The notes: generated by a model not told the origin, from the letters alone. A stretch of DNA of 55,780 nt from Amphritea pacifica (GCF_016924145.1 NZ_JAFFZO010000028.1:1-55780); one strand, 5' to 3'; shown: positions 29,149-39,831, numbered from the stretch's first letter. Numbers and translations: made by a program.

Positions 29149-30273
29149 ATGACTCAATACGACCCTGAAATACTGCAAACCCTGGCGGATCAGATCAAAG
29201 CGATGACCATATCCCTGGGTTTTCAGCAGTGCGGCATCACCGGCACCGACCTGAGTGCGGAAGCTGCGCCCCTTAAAGCCTGGCTGGATAAAGGTTATCA
29301 GGGAGAGATGAGCTATCTGGAAAATCACTTCGATAAACGGATTAATCCGGCACTGCTCACCGAGGGAACGCAGCGTATTATCTGTGTCCGTATGAACTGC
29401 CTGCCCCCCGATACAAAAACCATCAGCGTGCTGAAAAACCCGGATCAGGCGTATATATCCCGCTATACCATGGGACGGGATTATCACAAGGTAATGCGCA
29501 AAAAGCTGACCCAACTGGGCAAACAGATGGAAACCTTGATCGGTCAGTTCGGTTATCGTGCCTTTGTCGACAGCGCACCGGTTCTGGAGCGGCCGCTGGC
29601 CCGCAACAGCGGCCTGGGCTGGCAGGGCAAGCATACCCTGATTTTAAATCGTCAGGCCGGCTCCTGGTTTCTGCTGGGGGAACTGTTTGTCGACCTGCCG
29701 CTACCGGTCGATCCTCCTTACACAGAGGAGCACTGCGGCCAGTGTCAGGCGTGTATCGATATCTGCCCAACCCAGGCGATTGTCGCGCCCTACCAACTGG
29801 ATGCTAGGCGCTGCATCTCCTACCTGACTATCGAACTAAAGGGCTCTATTCCTACCGAGTTCCGGCCTTTGATTGGCAACCGTATCTTCGGCTGTGATGA
29901 CTGCCAGTTGATCTGTCCCTGGAACCGTTTTGCAAAGCACAGCGACGAGACTGATTTCACTCCACGCCATAACCTTGACCGCATATCGCTGCTGGAGCTT
30001 CAGCAGTGGGATGAGGCGACTTTTCTGAAACGCACGGAAGGGTCGGCGATCCGGCGCACCGGCTACAGCGGCTGGCAGCGCAATATCGCCGTTGCCCTGG
30101 GCAACAGCCGCGGGGGCGAGCAGGTGCTGAAGGCGTTACAGAGCATGATCGATGGTGATGATCCACTGGTCAGGGAGCACGCCCTCTGGGCGCTACAGCA
30201 TCTGCAAAGCCGACGCGCCGATCAGCAGCCCCCCATTCTGAACCACCGCCGGTCAGCAACACTGCCGGACTGA
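29149..30273 (+). CDS. queG: Epoxyqueuosine reductase QueG
   Basis: Cobalamin-dependent iron-sulfur enzyme for the last step of queuosine synthesis in tRNA. The 374 residues include the active-site region YRAFVDSAPVLERPLARNSGLGWQGKH (noted in part), and two [4Fe-4S] motifs, CGQCQACIDICP (about 197-208) and CDDCQLICPWN. A C-terminal HEAT-like segment follows. It is divergent from nnr and converges on the patatin gene with 28 bases between. Confidence 0.95.
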   Translation: MTQYDPEILQTLADQIKAMTISLGFQQCGITGTDLSAEAAPLKAWLDKGYQGEMSYLENHFDKRINPALLTEGTQRIICVRMNCLPPDTKTISVLKNPDQAYISRYTMGRDYHKVMRKKLTQLGKQMETLIGQFGYRAFVDSAPVLERPLARNSGLGWQGKHTLILNRQAGSWFLLGELFVDLPLPVDPPYTEEHCGQCQACIDICPTQAIVAPYQLDARRCISYLTIELKGSIPTEFRPLIGNRIFGCDDCQLICPWNRFAKHSDETDFTPRHNLDRISLLELQQWDEATFLKRTEGSAIRRTGYSGWQRNIAVALGNSRGGEQVLKALQSMIDGDDPLVREHALWALQHLQSRRADQQPPILNHRRSATLPD

Positions 30274-30301
30274 ATAAAGAAACCCATATTCATGAGTTTA
30301 C

Positions 30302-31294
30302 TTAACTAAACAGGGCGTTAAGGTCACAACTTTCCCGCTTCCCCAACTGGGCTCCATGGGCAGACAGCCAGTGTTCGCCCGCCTCCCGGCCAGACTCCAT
30401 CAGCCCGGTCAGAAATTGCTTGCTGTTATCATACTTACTGGCCCCACCCAGCCCCGCCAAAAGAGGATCACTCTCCAGCAGGTGACAGCGCATGCCGTTT
30501 ACCTTACGCTCTGCCCAGCCCTGCCGCCAACGCGAGCCTGAACTGTATTTGCGGATATTGGTAATGGTCCGCATCTCCCGCATAAAGGTGCTCTGAAATC
30601 CAAGTTCGGTAACCCGCGCCGCAATATGTTCTGCGGAAACCGGCAGTTGATCCCGCTGCAACGACTGCAGCAGAATAATCAGCACATCATCCGTAACACA
30701 CTCATAGATCAGCGGAAACACTGCGGGGTTGCCGGAAAAACCCCCATCCCAGTAGAATGCCCCGTCAATCTCAATCGCTTTATGGATATTAGGCAGACAA
30801 GCCGACGCCAACAGATGGGGCAGATCCAGTTCAGTCTCATTAAACAGGGTTAATTTTCCCGTGGCTACTTCGGTGGTGGCGATAAACAGCTTAAACGGAC
30901 AGTCCTGCCTCAGCTTTTTGAAATTCACCTGCTGCTGCAGCAGGTCTTCGAGAGGATTGATATCCAACAGATTGAGGTCGTAGGGGGAAAGATAGCGCAT
31001 CGCATGTAGCCAGAAACGGGTCACCGCCCCCTCAAGCTGTTCCGGCAAGCGAATCGAAAAATCACTGGAAGCGACCGCCAGCCAGAACGACGCTAACTGC
31101 GCCTTAGCGCCGCTACGACCACCTTTGCGCCACCCCTCAGCCAGCATAACCGCATTCATAGCCCCGGCACTGGTGCCACTGACACCATCAAAGCTGATCC
31201 AGGACTCCTCCAGCAAACGATCCAGCACTCCCCAGGTAAATGCCCCGTGGGCACCACCCCCCTGTAATGCAAGATTGATAGAAACAGGTTTCAT
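30302..31294 (-). CDS. Patatin-like phospholipase
   Basis: Predicted serine lipid acyl hydrolase with a Ser-Asp dyad. The 330-residue protein has the oxyanion-hole motif GGGAHGAF near residue 12, the nucleophile motif GTSAG (near 40) and the Asp motif DGGFSGNP. No signal peptide or transmembrane segment is seen, so it is probably cytoplasmic or delivered by another route. Start 31294 (ATG) is preferred over a GTG two codons earlier because GAGG lies just before it. The substrate is unknown. Confidence 0.88.
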   Translation of the reverse strand: MKPVSINLALQGGGAHGAFTWGVLDRLLEESWISFDGVSGTSAGAMNAVMLAEGWRKGGRSGAKAQLASFWLAVASSDFSIRLPEQLEGAVTRFWLHAMRYLSPYDLNLLDINPLEDLLQQQVNFKKLRQDCPFKLFIATTEVATGKLTLFNETELDLPHLLASACLPNIHKAIEIDGAFYWDGGFSGNPAVFPLIYECVTDDVLIILLQSLQRDQLPVSAEHIAARVTELGFQSTFMREMRTITNIRKYSSGSRWRQGWAERKVNGMRCHLLESDPLLAGLGGASKYDNSKQFLTGLMESGREAGEHWLSAHGAQLGKRESCDLNALFS

Positions 31295-31407
31295 AGACAC
31301 CTCTCAGGCCTTATTGTGCAATGCACAAAAATAACATACCAGAGGTGAATTAGAGATGAATACTTTTCGTTTGCGCTGAAAGGTAAGCGAAACGCTGCTT
31401 TCTCTAT

Positions 31408-33237
31408 CTAATAGTGATCAACGGTAATTTTCGCGGCAGGCTCGCTAAACAGATACCCCTGAGAATAGTCTATCCCTAATGCTTCAACCACCTGCTGCAC
31501 CGCAGCATTATGAACAAACTCAGCAACGGTTTTGATGCCAGCGTTACGGGCAAAGAAGACAATTGCCCGGGTAATCTCATAGCTTTTGTTATCGGTAGCG
31601 ATATTTTTGATATATTTCGCGTCGATCTTGACAAAATCGACGTGTAATTCAAGCAGGCGTTCGAAATTGGAATACTCAGTGCCAAAGTCATCGATGGCCA
31701 GTTTATACCCCAGATCTTTAAGCCGGGTTAACTGGGCAATGTGATTTTTCTTACCTGACGCACTGATCCCTTCAAGAATCTCCAGTACAACTTGCTCCGG
31801 CGCTACTCCGTAGGTGGCCGTCTTCTCTGTCAGATAGGTTTCCAGGTACTCCAGCAGCAGATCATCCTCAGTGATATTAACCGACAGAATTAACCCGGTA
31901 CCGGCAATCTCTGCCAGCCCCTTATCAATCACCAGACGGGTAATGGTGGGAAACAGGCCGGACAGCCTGACCGCATTAAAGAAATGGTAGGGGGTATAGA
32001 CCTTACCACGATCCTCAAGACGCACCAGAGCCTCATAACTGACAATGTCGCCGCTACTATTATCACGCACCCCTTGAAAATACGGTTTCACCCGTCCCTC
32101 ATTCAGCGCCTGATGCAGCATAGCATTCCAGCGGATATATTCACGGCGCAATGTCTGGTCAGGCTCATCCAGCTCGGCGTCATAGATGTGATAACGGTTT
32201 TTACCCCGTGCTTTTGCCTGGCTCATCGCCTGAACGGCCTGTTCCAGCAGATTTTTGCGTCCCGATGCACCACCAGCAGTAAAAGTGATACTGAACAACT
32301 GGTCGTCAATTTTCAGCGGATGCCCGAACAGATACTCCCTGAACCGTTCAACCTGTTGTTGCAGATCGGTCGGCAGCCGGTAATACAGCGCAAACTCATC
32401 CGCATTAATACGGTATAGCTCAGCCTCAGGAAACTGCTGCCGCAGCAGTTGCGCCACCTTGCAGAGAAACAGATCACCAAAGGAGGGACCATAAGCGGTA
32501 TTGATAAAGCGGAAGTTATCCAGATTGATCAGCAACAGGGACTGCATAGCGATACAGTTTTTCAGCTGCACCTTCAGTTTTGACTGATTCGGCAGGGCTG
32601 TCAGACTGTCGCACTCAAGCGCCGTTATCAGTTGCTTGCGTTGCTCTTCCAGCGCCTGCTCCTGATGCTGTTTCGCCAGCACAATATTCACCATCGAGGC
32701 GCCGACATCCAGCAACCGAATATGAAAAGCCGATGGCGCACGCTGTTCAAAAGAGGAGAGCGCAAACGACCCAATGACGTTGCCATCATTGTTGCGCACC
32801 GGCATTGACCAGCAGGCGCACAGATTAAAATCACGAGCCAGTTGCCTGAGATCCTGCCAGCGGGGATCACTGAATGTATCCCTGACGAACACCGGCTCAT
32901 TGCGCATCACCGCATTGCCGCAGGATCCGCTGCCAGGCCCCGGAGCCAGGCCCTGCAGCGCATCGACCCCCTGTTGCGGCACACTGGGGGCAACCAGCAC
33001 ATTGAGCAGACCACTCTGTTCATCGCGCAGCATAACCGAGGCAACAGAATTGGGCAGCAGTTGCTCCGCCATGCAACACAAAGCATTGAGGGTATCGATA
33101 TACTCAGCGTTGCCGGCAACCTGAGCAAAAATAGATTGTTGCAACCTGAGAATCTTATCCAGTTCCTCAACCGACATCGCCCGCTCTTCAACAGGCGGCT
33201 GGTCGTATGAGTTTACACTATCGATTTCATCAATCAT
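31408..33237 (-). CDS. GAF-GGDEF(degenerate)-EAL signalling protein
   Basis: Predicted cyclic-di-GMP phosphodiesterase. The 609 residues comprise a GAF domain (about 25-190), a GGDEF-like domain (about 205-350) whose signature reads NADEF, so cyclase activity is unlikely, and an EAL domain (about 370-605). The EAL domain keeps EALVR, SVNIT, LEILEG, AIDDFGTEYSN, KIDAKYI, AEFVH and SQGYLFSEP, the usual metal and catalytic positions. It lacks membrane segments. The GGDEF-like domain may sense GTP, as in other degenerate tandems. Confidence 0.88.
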   Translation of the reverse strand: MIDEIDSVNSYDQPPVEERAMSVEELDKILRLQQSIFAQVAGNAEYIDTLNALCCMAEQLLPNSVASVMLRDEQSGLLNVLVAPSVPQQGVDALQGLAPGPGSGSCGNAVMRNEPVFVRDTFSDPRWQDLRQLARDFNLCACWSMPVRNNDGNVIGSFALSSFEQRAPSAFHIRLLDVGASMVNIVLAKQHQEQALEEQRKQLITALECDSLTALPNQSKLKVQLKNCIAMQSLLLINLDNFRFINTAYGPSFGDLFLCKVAQLLRQQFPEAELYRINADEFALYYRLPTDLQQQVERFREYLFGHPLKIDDQLFSITFTAGGASGRKNLLEQAVQAMSQAKARGKNRYHIYDAELDEPDQTLRREYIRWNAMLHQALNEGRVKPYFQGVRDNSSGDIVSYEALVRLEDRGKVYTPYHFFNAVRLSGLFPTITRLVIDKGLAEIAGTGLILSVNITEDDLLLEYLETYLTEKTATYGVAPEQVVLEILEGISASGKKNHIAQLTRLKDLGYKLAIDDFGTEYSNFERLLELHVDFVKIDAKYIKNIATDNKSYEITRAIVFFARNAGIKTVAEFVHNAAVQQVVEALGIDYSQGYLFSEPAAKITVDHY

Positions 33238-33350
33238 GAGCAGTGTCCAGGTTCCGGTTCACCAGTAAGCATATGGCAGAAAAAGGAATAAGTCTTCACC
33301 CGACCCGAAGCTCTCCCCCCATAATGGGAGCCTGATTCAGACGTTATCAT

Positions 33351-33893
33351 TTATAGCTTAAAAAATGTTTCACGATAGTGCTGCAGCTCATTAATGGAGT
33401 CTTTAATATCATCCAACGCCAGATGACTGCCTTTTTTTACCACACCATCCAGCACCTCTGGTGCCCAGCGCCGGGCCAGCTCTTTGATAGTACTGACATC
33501 GAGATTGCGGTAATGGAAAAACGCTTCCAGCTCCGGCATATACTTCACCAGAAAACGCCGATCCTGACCGATTGAGTTGCCACAGATCGGCGAAGCGCCC
33601 TTATCCACATACTCACTGACAAATTCGATTGTATCCAGCTCAGCCTGTCGCTCACTGATCAGAGAGTCACGCACTTTCTGCGTCAGCCCAGACTGCCCAT
33701 GCTGCCTGGTACACCATTCATCCATACCGTTTAACAACTCATCGGACTGATGAACCACCAGATTTGGCCCTTCTGCCAGAATATTCAGCTGCGAATCTGT
33801 TACGATAGTGGCGATCTCGATGATTCTGTCATGCTCCGGATCAAGACCGGTCATCTCAAGATCGATCCAGATCAGGTTATTCTGCCGTGACAT
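33351..33893 (-). CDS. orn: Oligoribonuclease
   Basis: DEDDh 3'-5' exonuclease that degrades di- to pentanucleotides, including pGpG from cyclic-di-GMP breakdown. The 180 residues contain [11 protein letters not shown] (first DE), the central Asp in [11 protein letters not shown] and [11 protein letters not shown] with the catalytic His. Divergent from rsgA, a conserved pairing. It is also the next gene before the EAL-domain protein on the same strand, whose product pGpG it would consume. Confidence 0.96.
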   Translation of the reverse strand: MSRQNNLIWIDLEMTGLDPEHDRIIEIATIVTDSQLNILAEGPNLVVHQSDELLNGMDEWCTRQHGQSGLTQKVRDSLISERQAELDTIEFVSEYVDKGASPICGNSIGQDRRFLVKYMPELEAFFHYRNLDVSTIKELARRWAPEVLDGVVKKGSHLALDDIKDSINELQHYRETFFKL

Positions 33894-33990
33894 ATTAGTA
33901 TTCCTTAGTACCAGTACTGTAAAATGAGTGCTTAATAGAATACCTTAGCATGCTGTGAAAATTCACCCCTATACCAGAATTAGCTGATAA

Positions 33991-35013
33991 ATGTCGAAAC
34001 GTAAGCTTACCCGCCGCCAGACCTGGCGCGTACAGAAGATTCAGGACGAGCGTGCCCAGCGAGCAGCGCGCAAAGATTCAGATATCGATCAGCAACTGGA
34101 AGGCGGTGATCTGGGGCCGGAACAACACGGCCAGATCATCTCCCACTTTGGCCGGCAGGTCGACGTTGAAGCGCAGGAAGGCGATGCTGCCGGGCAGATC
34201 TTTCGCTGTCATATGCGCACCAATCTCGACACGCTGGTAACTGGTGACCGGGTAATCTGGCGCGCCGGAGCTGAATATGGTGTGGTGGTGGCCACCCAGC
34301 CACGCAACACGATTCTGCAACGGCCAAACAACCACGGCGAGCTCAAGCCGGTAGCCGCCAATATCGATCAGATCGTGATCACCATCGCCGTTGAACCGCT
34401 GGCCCATTACAATCTGATCGACCGCTATCTGGTGGCTGCCGAACTCAGTGGCATCGAACCGGTCATCCTGCTCAACAAAACCGATCTGCTAAACGATGAA
34501 AATCGCCAACGGGTAGACACGATGGTCGACCTCTATCGCTCCATCGGTTATCAGGTGATGCAGGTTTCATCGATGGACAAAGAGGGGCTGGCTCCTCTGC
34601 GACAACAGCTGAATAACCGTATCAGTGTGTTTGTCGGCCAGTCCGGCGTGGGCAAATCATCACTGATTAACGCCCTGCTACCGGGAATAGATCTCAAAGT
34701 GGGGGCTCTGTCCGAGTCCACCCGCAAAGGCACCCATACCACCACCACCGCCCGGCTGTTTCACTTTCCTGATGGGGGCGACCTGATCGACTCCCCCGGA
34801 ATCCGGGAGTTTGCCCTGTGGCACATTAATGAACATAATCTTCTCGATGGGTTTCGCGAGTTTGCCCCTTTTATCGGCTACTGTAAGTTCAGAGACTGCA
34901 ACCATGAAAAGGAGCCCGGCTGCGCTATCAAACAGGCCATCGAAGAGGGTAAGATCAGTGAGCAACGGGTAAACAGCTACAAGCATATTCTGAATACCCT
35001 GAATCAGGACTGA
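33991..35013 (+). CDS. rsgA: Ribosome small-subunit GTPase RsgA
   Basis: Circularly permuted GTPase that checks and releases late 30S assembly intermediates. The 340 residues have an OB domain (about 60-110), LLNKTDLL (G4) before [15 protein letters not shown] (G1), SPGIREF (G3), and a C-terminal zinc site with [14 protein letters not shown]. The order of the G motifs is permuted as expected. No clear ribosome binding site is visible before the ATG. Confidence 0.96.
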   Translation: MSKRKLTRRQTWRVQKIQDERAQRAARKDSDIDQQLEGGDLGPEQHGQIISHFGRQVDVEAQEGDAAGQIFRCHMRTNLDTLVTGDRVIWRAGAEYGVVVATQPRNTILQRPNNHGELKPVAANIDQIVITIAVEPLAHYNLIDRYLVAAELSGIEPVILLNKTDLLNDENRQRVDTMVDLYRSIGYQVMQVSSMDKEGLAPLRQQLNNRISVFVGQSGVGKSSLINALLPGIDLKVGALSESTRKGTHTTTTARLFHFPDGGDLIDSPGIREFALWHINEHNLLDGFREFAPFIGYCKFRDCNHEKEPGCAIKQAIEEGKISEQRVNSYKHILNTLNQD

Positions 35014-35029
35014 CGGGGCAGCAGGACCA

Positions 35030-36838
35030 ATGACCGAACAACAGATTCCGCAGAATGCTGAGCAGTGGTACCACTTTCTCAGTGAAAAACAGCCACCGGT
35101 CAGACTCAGCATCATCAAACGGCTACAAAAAAAACTGGCCGATCCGAACTGCTCAGTCAACCATCTGAGCAAGCTGATCAAAAGCGATCCTCTGCTCTGC
35201 TTTCACGTGGCACTGGCTGCAGGAAGGCTGCATGATGAAAAGCAGTCAGAGATCACCAGTATCGATCACGCCATCGGCTCACTGGGGATGCATAAACTGG
35301 AACAGTTGATCAACAGTCTGCCCAGCCTCCGCCTGAATCCGGCCAGTACCGCGCAGAAAATGTATTTCCGGGCCGTTGCCAACAGTCATCATGCTGCAAC
35401 TCAGGTGCATCAGTGGCTGAAACAGTGCCGTGGCGGTATGTTTGCCGAAGAGAGCTATCTGGCCGCGCTGTTTTACAACATAGGTCACTGGCTGCTGTGG
35501 TATTTTGCCCCGCAGCATATGGTTAAAATCCAGATCATGATCCGCGAAAAAAATGTCAGTCCTGAACTGGCTGAGACCCGGGTACTGGGCTGCACCATTG
35601 ATGGCATCTCCAAGCGACTGCTGTCCCTCTGGCCAGTATCGTCACTGGCCAGAGTGACGCTGGAAAACAGCACCCCTCTTAATCGTCAGATGATCCTGCA
35701 GCTACACCAGCGCGCCCTGAGTGATCCCCGACTGGATGGCGACCAGCTGCGTCAGCTAAACCATCTGACACAGCAGAAGTTTTTCCCGGTCAAACTGGGC
35801 AATCTGCTGGCGCTGACGGCCAACTATGGCTGGGGGACAGAAGCGACTCTCCATCTGATCGACATCATCAATGATTACCTGCGGGGCGAACTCAACCATA
35901 CCTTCGCGTTCCTGCATCGAAATTGTGTTATGGCTTCACGAAACTATCATGTCGCCGGAACGCTCGCCCCTGCCGCAGAGATGCTGATGCTTGAATCGGA
36001 TCTGTCTCCCACATACAGACTGACCGCAACAGACAGAAAACTCTTTCAACTGCCTCACGATAAATCAATTTCAGAGTCTGCCAAAACCAACGCAACCACA
36101 ACAGTTAACCGGCCGGCCCCACCGCAACGAGTCGCAGCTGAAGCTGAAGCCGCAACCGATCAACCTGCTGCTGGTCGTATCAGCCAAGATGAGGCCGCGT
36201 CAGCGGATAACCGGCAAACCCCGGTTGAGGCTGAGCCGGTCGTGACCCCCGAAACTCAGCCAGCGATCAGAACAGCTGAGCAACGCACTGTGGCCGACGC
36301 TGACTTTCTCGACAAGAATCTCTACCGGCAGTATCTGCAACGATTCAATGAGTTAGGGGATTACTACAGTCAGGGTGCCCAGGTGCTTAATGATCTGCTA
36401 AAAGCGCTCATTGCCGGGCTGGGTATGCAACGCGCTGCACTGATTATATTGCCACCGAAAAGCAACTCCCTGAAAGTTGTCAAAGCCACCGGTTTTGCCG
36501 ACAACCACCCCCTGCCACACTCCACCCATATTCTGGGGCCCAAAAGTCTGTTCAGCCGCCTGAACGAAAAACCGGGATGTCTGCTGATTAACCAGACCAA
36601 CCGAGAACAGGTCAGAACAATGTTACCAGCCACCTTCAGCCGCCATGTCAGCCAGAATGACTACCTGCTGATGTCACTGATCGCCAGTAACCGCTCGGTG
36701 GTCATTATCTACGCTGACCGGGATAACACTGCCGATGGGGTGCAGACCTTTCATCATAAAAAGTTTAAAGACCTGTGTAATAGCGCCGGACGCTGTCTGG
36801 ACCATGTTTATAAATTACGCGCCGGAGCCAAAAAATGA
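35030..36838 (+). CDS. HDOD domain protein with C-terminal GAF-like region
   Basis: Predicted signalling protein of unknown target. The 602 residues have an HDOD domain at about 15-215 (SKLIKSDPLLCFHVALAAGR, AIGSLGMHKLEQLINSL), which is related to HD domains but lacks hydrolase residues. A Pro/Ala/Glu-rich linker follows (about 355-420), then a GAF-like C-terminal region (about 440-595: LNDLLKALIAGLGMQRAALI). It starts 16 bases after rsgA and its stop overlaps the rhodanese start (ATGA), so the two are probably co-translated. Confidence 0.82.
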   Translation: MTEQQIPQNAEQWYHFLSEKQPPVRLSIIKRLQKKLADPNCSVNHLSKLIKSDPLLCFHVALAAGRLHDEKQSEITSIDHAIGSLGMHKLEQLINSLPSLRLNPASTAQKMYFRAVANSHHAATQVHQWLKQCRGGMFAEESYLAALFYNIGHWLLWYFAPQHMVKIQIMIREKNVSPELAETRVLGCTIDGISKRLLSLWPVSSLARVTLENSTPLNRQMILQLHQRALSDPRLDGDQLRQLNHLTQQKFFPVKLGNLLALTANYGWGTEATLHLIDIINDYLRGELNHTFAFLHRNCVMASRNYHVAGTLAPAAEMLMLESDLSPTYRLTATDRKLFQLPHDKSISESAKTNATTTVNRPAPPQRVAAEAEAATDQPAAGRISQDEAASADNRQTPVEAEPVVTPETQPAIRTAEQRTVADADFLDKNLYRQYLQRFNELGDYYSQGAQVLNDLLKALIAGLGMQRAALIILPPKSNSLKVVKATGFADNHPLPHSTHILGPKSLFSRLNEKPGCLLINQTNREQVRTMLPATFSRHVSQNDYLLMSLIASNRSVVIIYADRDNTADGVQTFHHKKFKDLCNSAGRCLDHVYKLRAGAKK

Positions 36839-37647
36839 GCCTGCCACTGGTTATCTCCCCTCAGCAGCTAGCTGAACAACCATCCACCGCAAATCTGCTG
36901 ATTCTTGATCTCTCTTCAGCAGAAAACTATCACAAGGGGCATATCCCCGGCGCCATACATATGGACCCGGCCAGACTGTTACGGGGCCATGGCGAGGTGC
37001 CAAACAAAATCCCTGAGCCTGAACAGCTCAGTAGATTACTGGGGGAGATCGGCCTGACCCCTGAACGACATGTGGTTGTTTACGATGACCAGATGGGGCC
37101 CTGGGCCGGACGGATGATCTGGACCCTGAACAGTATCGGCCACCGGCGCTGCTCATTTGTGAATGGCCACCTGGCGGGCTGGGTTCAAGCGGGATTGCCA
37201 CTGGAGACCCGGCCAAACACCGCAACCCCAGCCCTTTACCCGGTAACCTTAACGTCAGAGTATCTGGCAGATATCGCCTATATCAGCGACCATCTGAATG
37301 CCAGTGACCATATCGTTCTCGATGTCCGTTCCCCCGCAGAGTTCGCGGGCGAGAAGATCATTAACGCAAAACGGGGGGGGCATATTCCCGGCGCGGTGAA
37401 CTATGAATGGACCCGCGCCCTGGTGTCCAGCGAGCAGCCACAACTGCGACCTGCCGCGGAGATAATGGCAGAACTCAACGCCCTGGGTGTCACCCCGGAT
37501 AAGACCGTCATCACCCACTGCCAGACCCACCGCCGCTCGGGCCTCAGCTATCTGTTCACAAAACACCTTGGGTTCGACAAGGTACGCTGCTACGATGGCT
37601 CCTGGTTTGAATGGGGTAACCGGGATGATACGCCGATTGAGACCTGA
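36835..37647 (+). CDS. rhdA: RhdA-type thiosulfate sulfurtransferase (rhodanese)
   Basis: Two-domain rhodanese: N-terminal inactive domain (about 5-125) and C-terminal catalytic domain. The active-site loop is CQTHRR (Cys near residue 229), close to the CQTHHR loop of Azotobacter RhdA and unlike the CRxGx[RT] loop of typical rhodaneses. The length of 270 matches RhdA. The ATG overlaps the HDOD gene stop by four bases. It lies next to psd, a location also known in Pseudomonas. Confidence 0.9.
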   Translation: MSLPLVISPQQLAEQPSTANLLILDLSSAENYHKGHIPGAIHMDPARLLRGHGEVPNKIPEPEQLSRLLGEIGLTPERHVVVYDDQMGPWAGRMIWTLNSIGHRRCSFVNGHLAGWVQAGLPLETRPNTATPALYPVTLTSEYLADIAYISDHLNASDHIVLDVRSPAEFAGEKIINAKRGGHIPGAVNYEWTRALVSSEQPQLRPAAEIMAELNALGVTPDKTVITHCQTHRRSGLSYLFTKHLGFDKVRCYDGSWFEWGNRDDTPIET

Positions 37648-37746
37648 TGTTAGCAACGCCGCTGTTCTTCCGCCGCGATCATCCACACCGCTGTTCAACG
37701 ATAATATTTAACAGAATTATTTGACCTATTTTTCGGAAACCTGACT

Positions 37747-38580
37747 GTGAAAGACTCCCTGTTTATTCTGCTGCAACACATACTGCCCCAACACCTGCTG
37801 TCCCGGGCGGTAGGTTATCTGGCTGAAAGCCGCTGCAACTGGATCAAGCGACCCTTTATTAAAACATTTGCCAGACATTACCGGGTCAATATGAGTGAAG
37901 CACTGATCGGGGATCTGGACCAGTTTGACAATTTCAACGCCTTCTTCACCCGCGCCCTGAAACCCGGTATGCGCCCACTTGATGAGGCCACCGTGGTGTC
38001 TCCTGCCGACGGCGCGATCAGCCAGATCGGTGGTATCGATTATGGCCGGATTTTACAGGCAAAAGGCCGGGGTTACGGCCTCAGTACCCTGTTAGGCGGC
38101 CACGCAGATCTGGCACAGGAATTTATCCATGGCCATTTTGCCACCATCTATCTGTCCCCCAGTGATTACCACCGGGTACATATGCCGGTTACCGGCACCC
38201 TGCGGGAAACGATCTATGTTCCGGGCGATCTCTACTCAGTCAATCAGACCACCGCCAAAGGGGTCGATAATCTGTTCGCCCGAAATGAACGATTGATCGC
38301 TATATTTGATACAGAGCTGGGGCCGATGGCGATGGTACTGGTCGGAGCGATGATTGTCGCGGGTATTGAAACGGTCTGGAGCGGTCAGGTGGCCCCACCG
38401 CAGAAACACAGCTGGCGTACAGACCACCACAAACCGGCAGAGCCGGTCGTGCTACAACAGGGCGAAGAGATGGGCCGATTTAAGCTCGGGTCGACCGTTG
38501 TGCTGCTATTTGGTAAAGATGCGATAGAATGGTCAGGGACACTGAAAGCGGATGATCCGGTGCGTCTTGGCCAGGCGATC

Positions 38581-38592
<12 letters not shown>
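37747..38592 (+). CDS. psd: Phosphatidylserine decarboxylase proenzyme
   Basis: Makes phosphatidylethanolamine from phosphatidylserine at the inner membrane. The 281-residue proenzyme has the autocleavage motif GST in [11 protein letters not shown], where Ser becomes the pyruvoyl group, and the conserved [13 protein letters not shown] and ETVWSGQV segments. The start is GTG (weak GGA upstream) and aligns with homologue N-termini. The stop codon TGA lies in the loop region of a 7-bp hairpin GGCTCGT-GA-ACGAGCC (38584-38599) at the edge of a repeat element. Confidence 0.95.
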
Positions 38593-38697
<105 letters not shown>

Positions 38698-38790
38698 AGA
38701 TTAAGCAGGCCACTGCGAGTTGGCAAGCGCTTACATACAAGAGCTTGCATAAGAACTTAATACAAGAACTTCACTTTTTCAGGTTATATT

Positions 38791-39831
38791 ATGAGCTGGT
38801 TAGAAACGCTTAATGCGCTGGGTGTTCAGGTTGATGAGCTGGGAAACTGCCAGGTTTCAGCAGCAGAGAGCCGCGATGCGGCGGTCACGGTTACCCCGCT
38901 GACCCATCTGGGGCTGTTCAGTGTCACCGGTCCTGATGCAGAGAAATTTCTTCAGGGCCAACTCTCCTGCGATGTCCAACAGCTTAGTGCAGGTAAAAGT
39001 CTGCTCGGCTCACACTGTAATATCAAAGGAAGCATGATCAGCCTCAGTCGTCTGATGCCGGTTGAAAATGGCTTCTGGCTACGCACTGAACGGCCGATTC
39101 TGGACACCGCGATGGCCAACCTGAAAAAGTATATGATCTTCTCCAAAGCGGAAAGCCATAACCGTTCAGATGAGATTGTGGGGCTGGGGATCAGTGGCGC
39201 ACAGGCGGACCGGGCACTCCTGGCAGAAGGTTTCACCCTCCCGGCAGAAACCGGAGAATTCGCCGTCTATGGCAGCGGCTTACTGATCAGGGTTCCGGGA
39301 GAGCGATTTGAGTTGTGGCTGCCGGTTGAACAGGCCAAAACCCTGCTCAGCGGACTGCTGAAAGAGGCCACTCTGGCGGATACCAACAGCTGGAAGCTGC
39401 AGGATATCCGCAGCGGCATCCCGTCACTGGACAGCGCGACCCTGGAAACCTTTATCCCTCAGATGACCAACCTTCAGGTGTTCGACGGTGTCAGCTTCAG
39501 CAAGGGCTGCTATACCGGTCAGGAGGTGATTACCCGCCTGCAACATCGGGGCAAACTCAACCGACCAATGTACCGACTGGCGTTCAGCGCTGACCAGACT
39601 CCCCCCCCCGGCACCGCGATCAATACGCCGGAGCGCGCAGGTGTTGGCACCGTTGTCAGTGCCGCAATGACCTCAGAGCAGCAGGGTGAACTGCTGGCTG
39701 TCATTCTGAAAACCAGTTTTGATGACACCGAGACCGCGCTGACACTGGAAGGCGGTGATCAGCCACTGCAGCGCCTGACACTGCCCTACGAACTCGATCC
39801 GGAACTGTTTGAGCGCCCCCAGCGGCTCTGA
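38791..39831 (+). CDS. ygfZ: Folate-binding protein YgfZ
   Basis: Tetrahydrofolate-dependent protein that supports assembly or repair of certain iron-sulfur enzymes. The 346 residues show the GcvT-like fold (LTHLGLFSVTGPDAEKFLQGQL near residues 35-60) and the family signature KGCYTGQEV with the essential cysteine (near 240). It has its own leader, separated from psd by the repeat element. Confidence 0.94.
   Translation: MSWLETLNALGVQVDELGNCQVSAAESRDAAVTVTPLTHLGLFSVTGPDAEKFLQGQLSCDVQQLSAGKSLLGSHCNIKGSMISLSRLMPVENGFWLRTERPILDTAMANLKKYMIFSKAESHNRSDEIVGLGISGAQADRALLAEGFTLPAETGEFAVYGSGLLIRVPGERFELWLPVEQAKTLLSGLLKEATLADTNSWKLQDIRSGIPSLDSATLETFIPQMTNLQVFDGVSFSKGCYTGQEVITRLQHRGKLNRPMYRLAFSADQTPPPGTAINTPERAGVGTVVSAAMTSEQQGELLAVILKTSFDDTETALTLEGGDQPLQRLTLPYELDPELFERPQRL

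Noticed and set aside
29074-29634. 186-residue minus-strand open frame opposite queG
   Set aside because: It lies antisense to the well-supported queG, has no recognisable family features and no ribosome binding site; a shadow frame.
33301-33350. Inverted repeat (GCTCTCCC.../GGGAGC) after orn as a terminator
   Set aside because: The stem is imperfect and no T tract follows on the minus strand.
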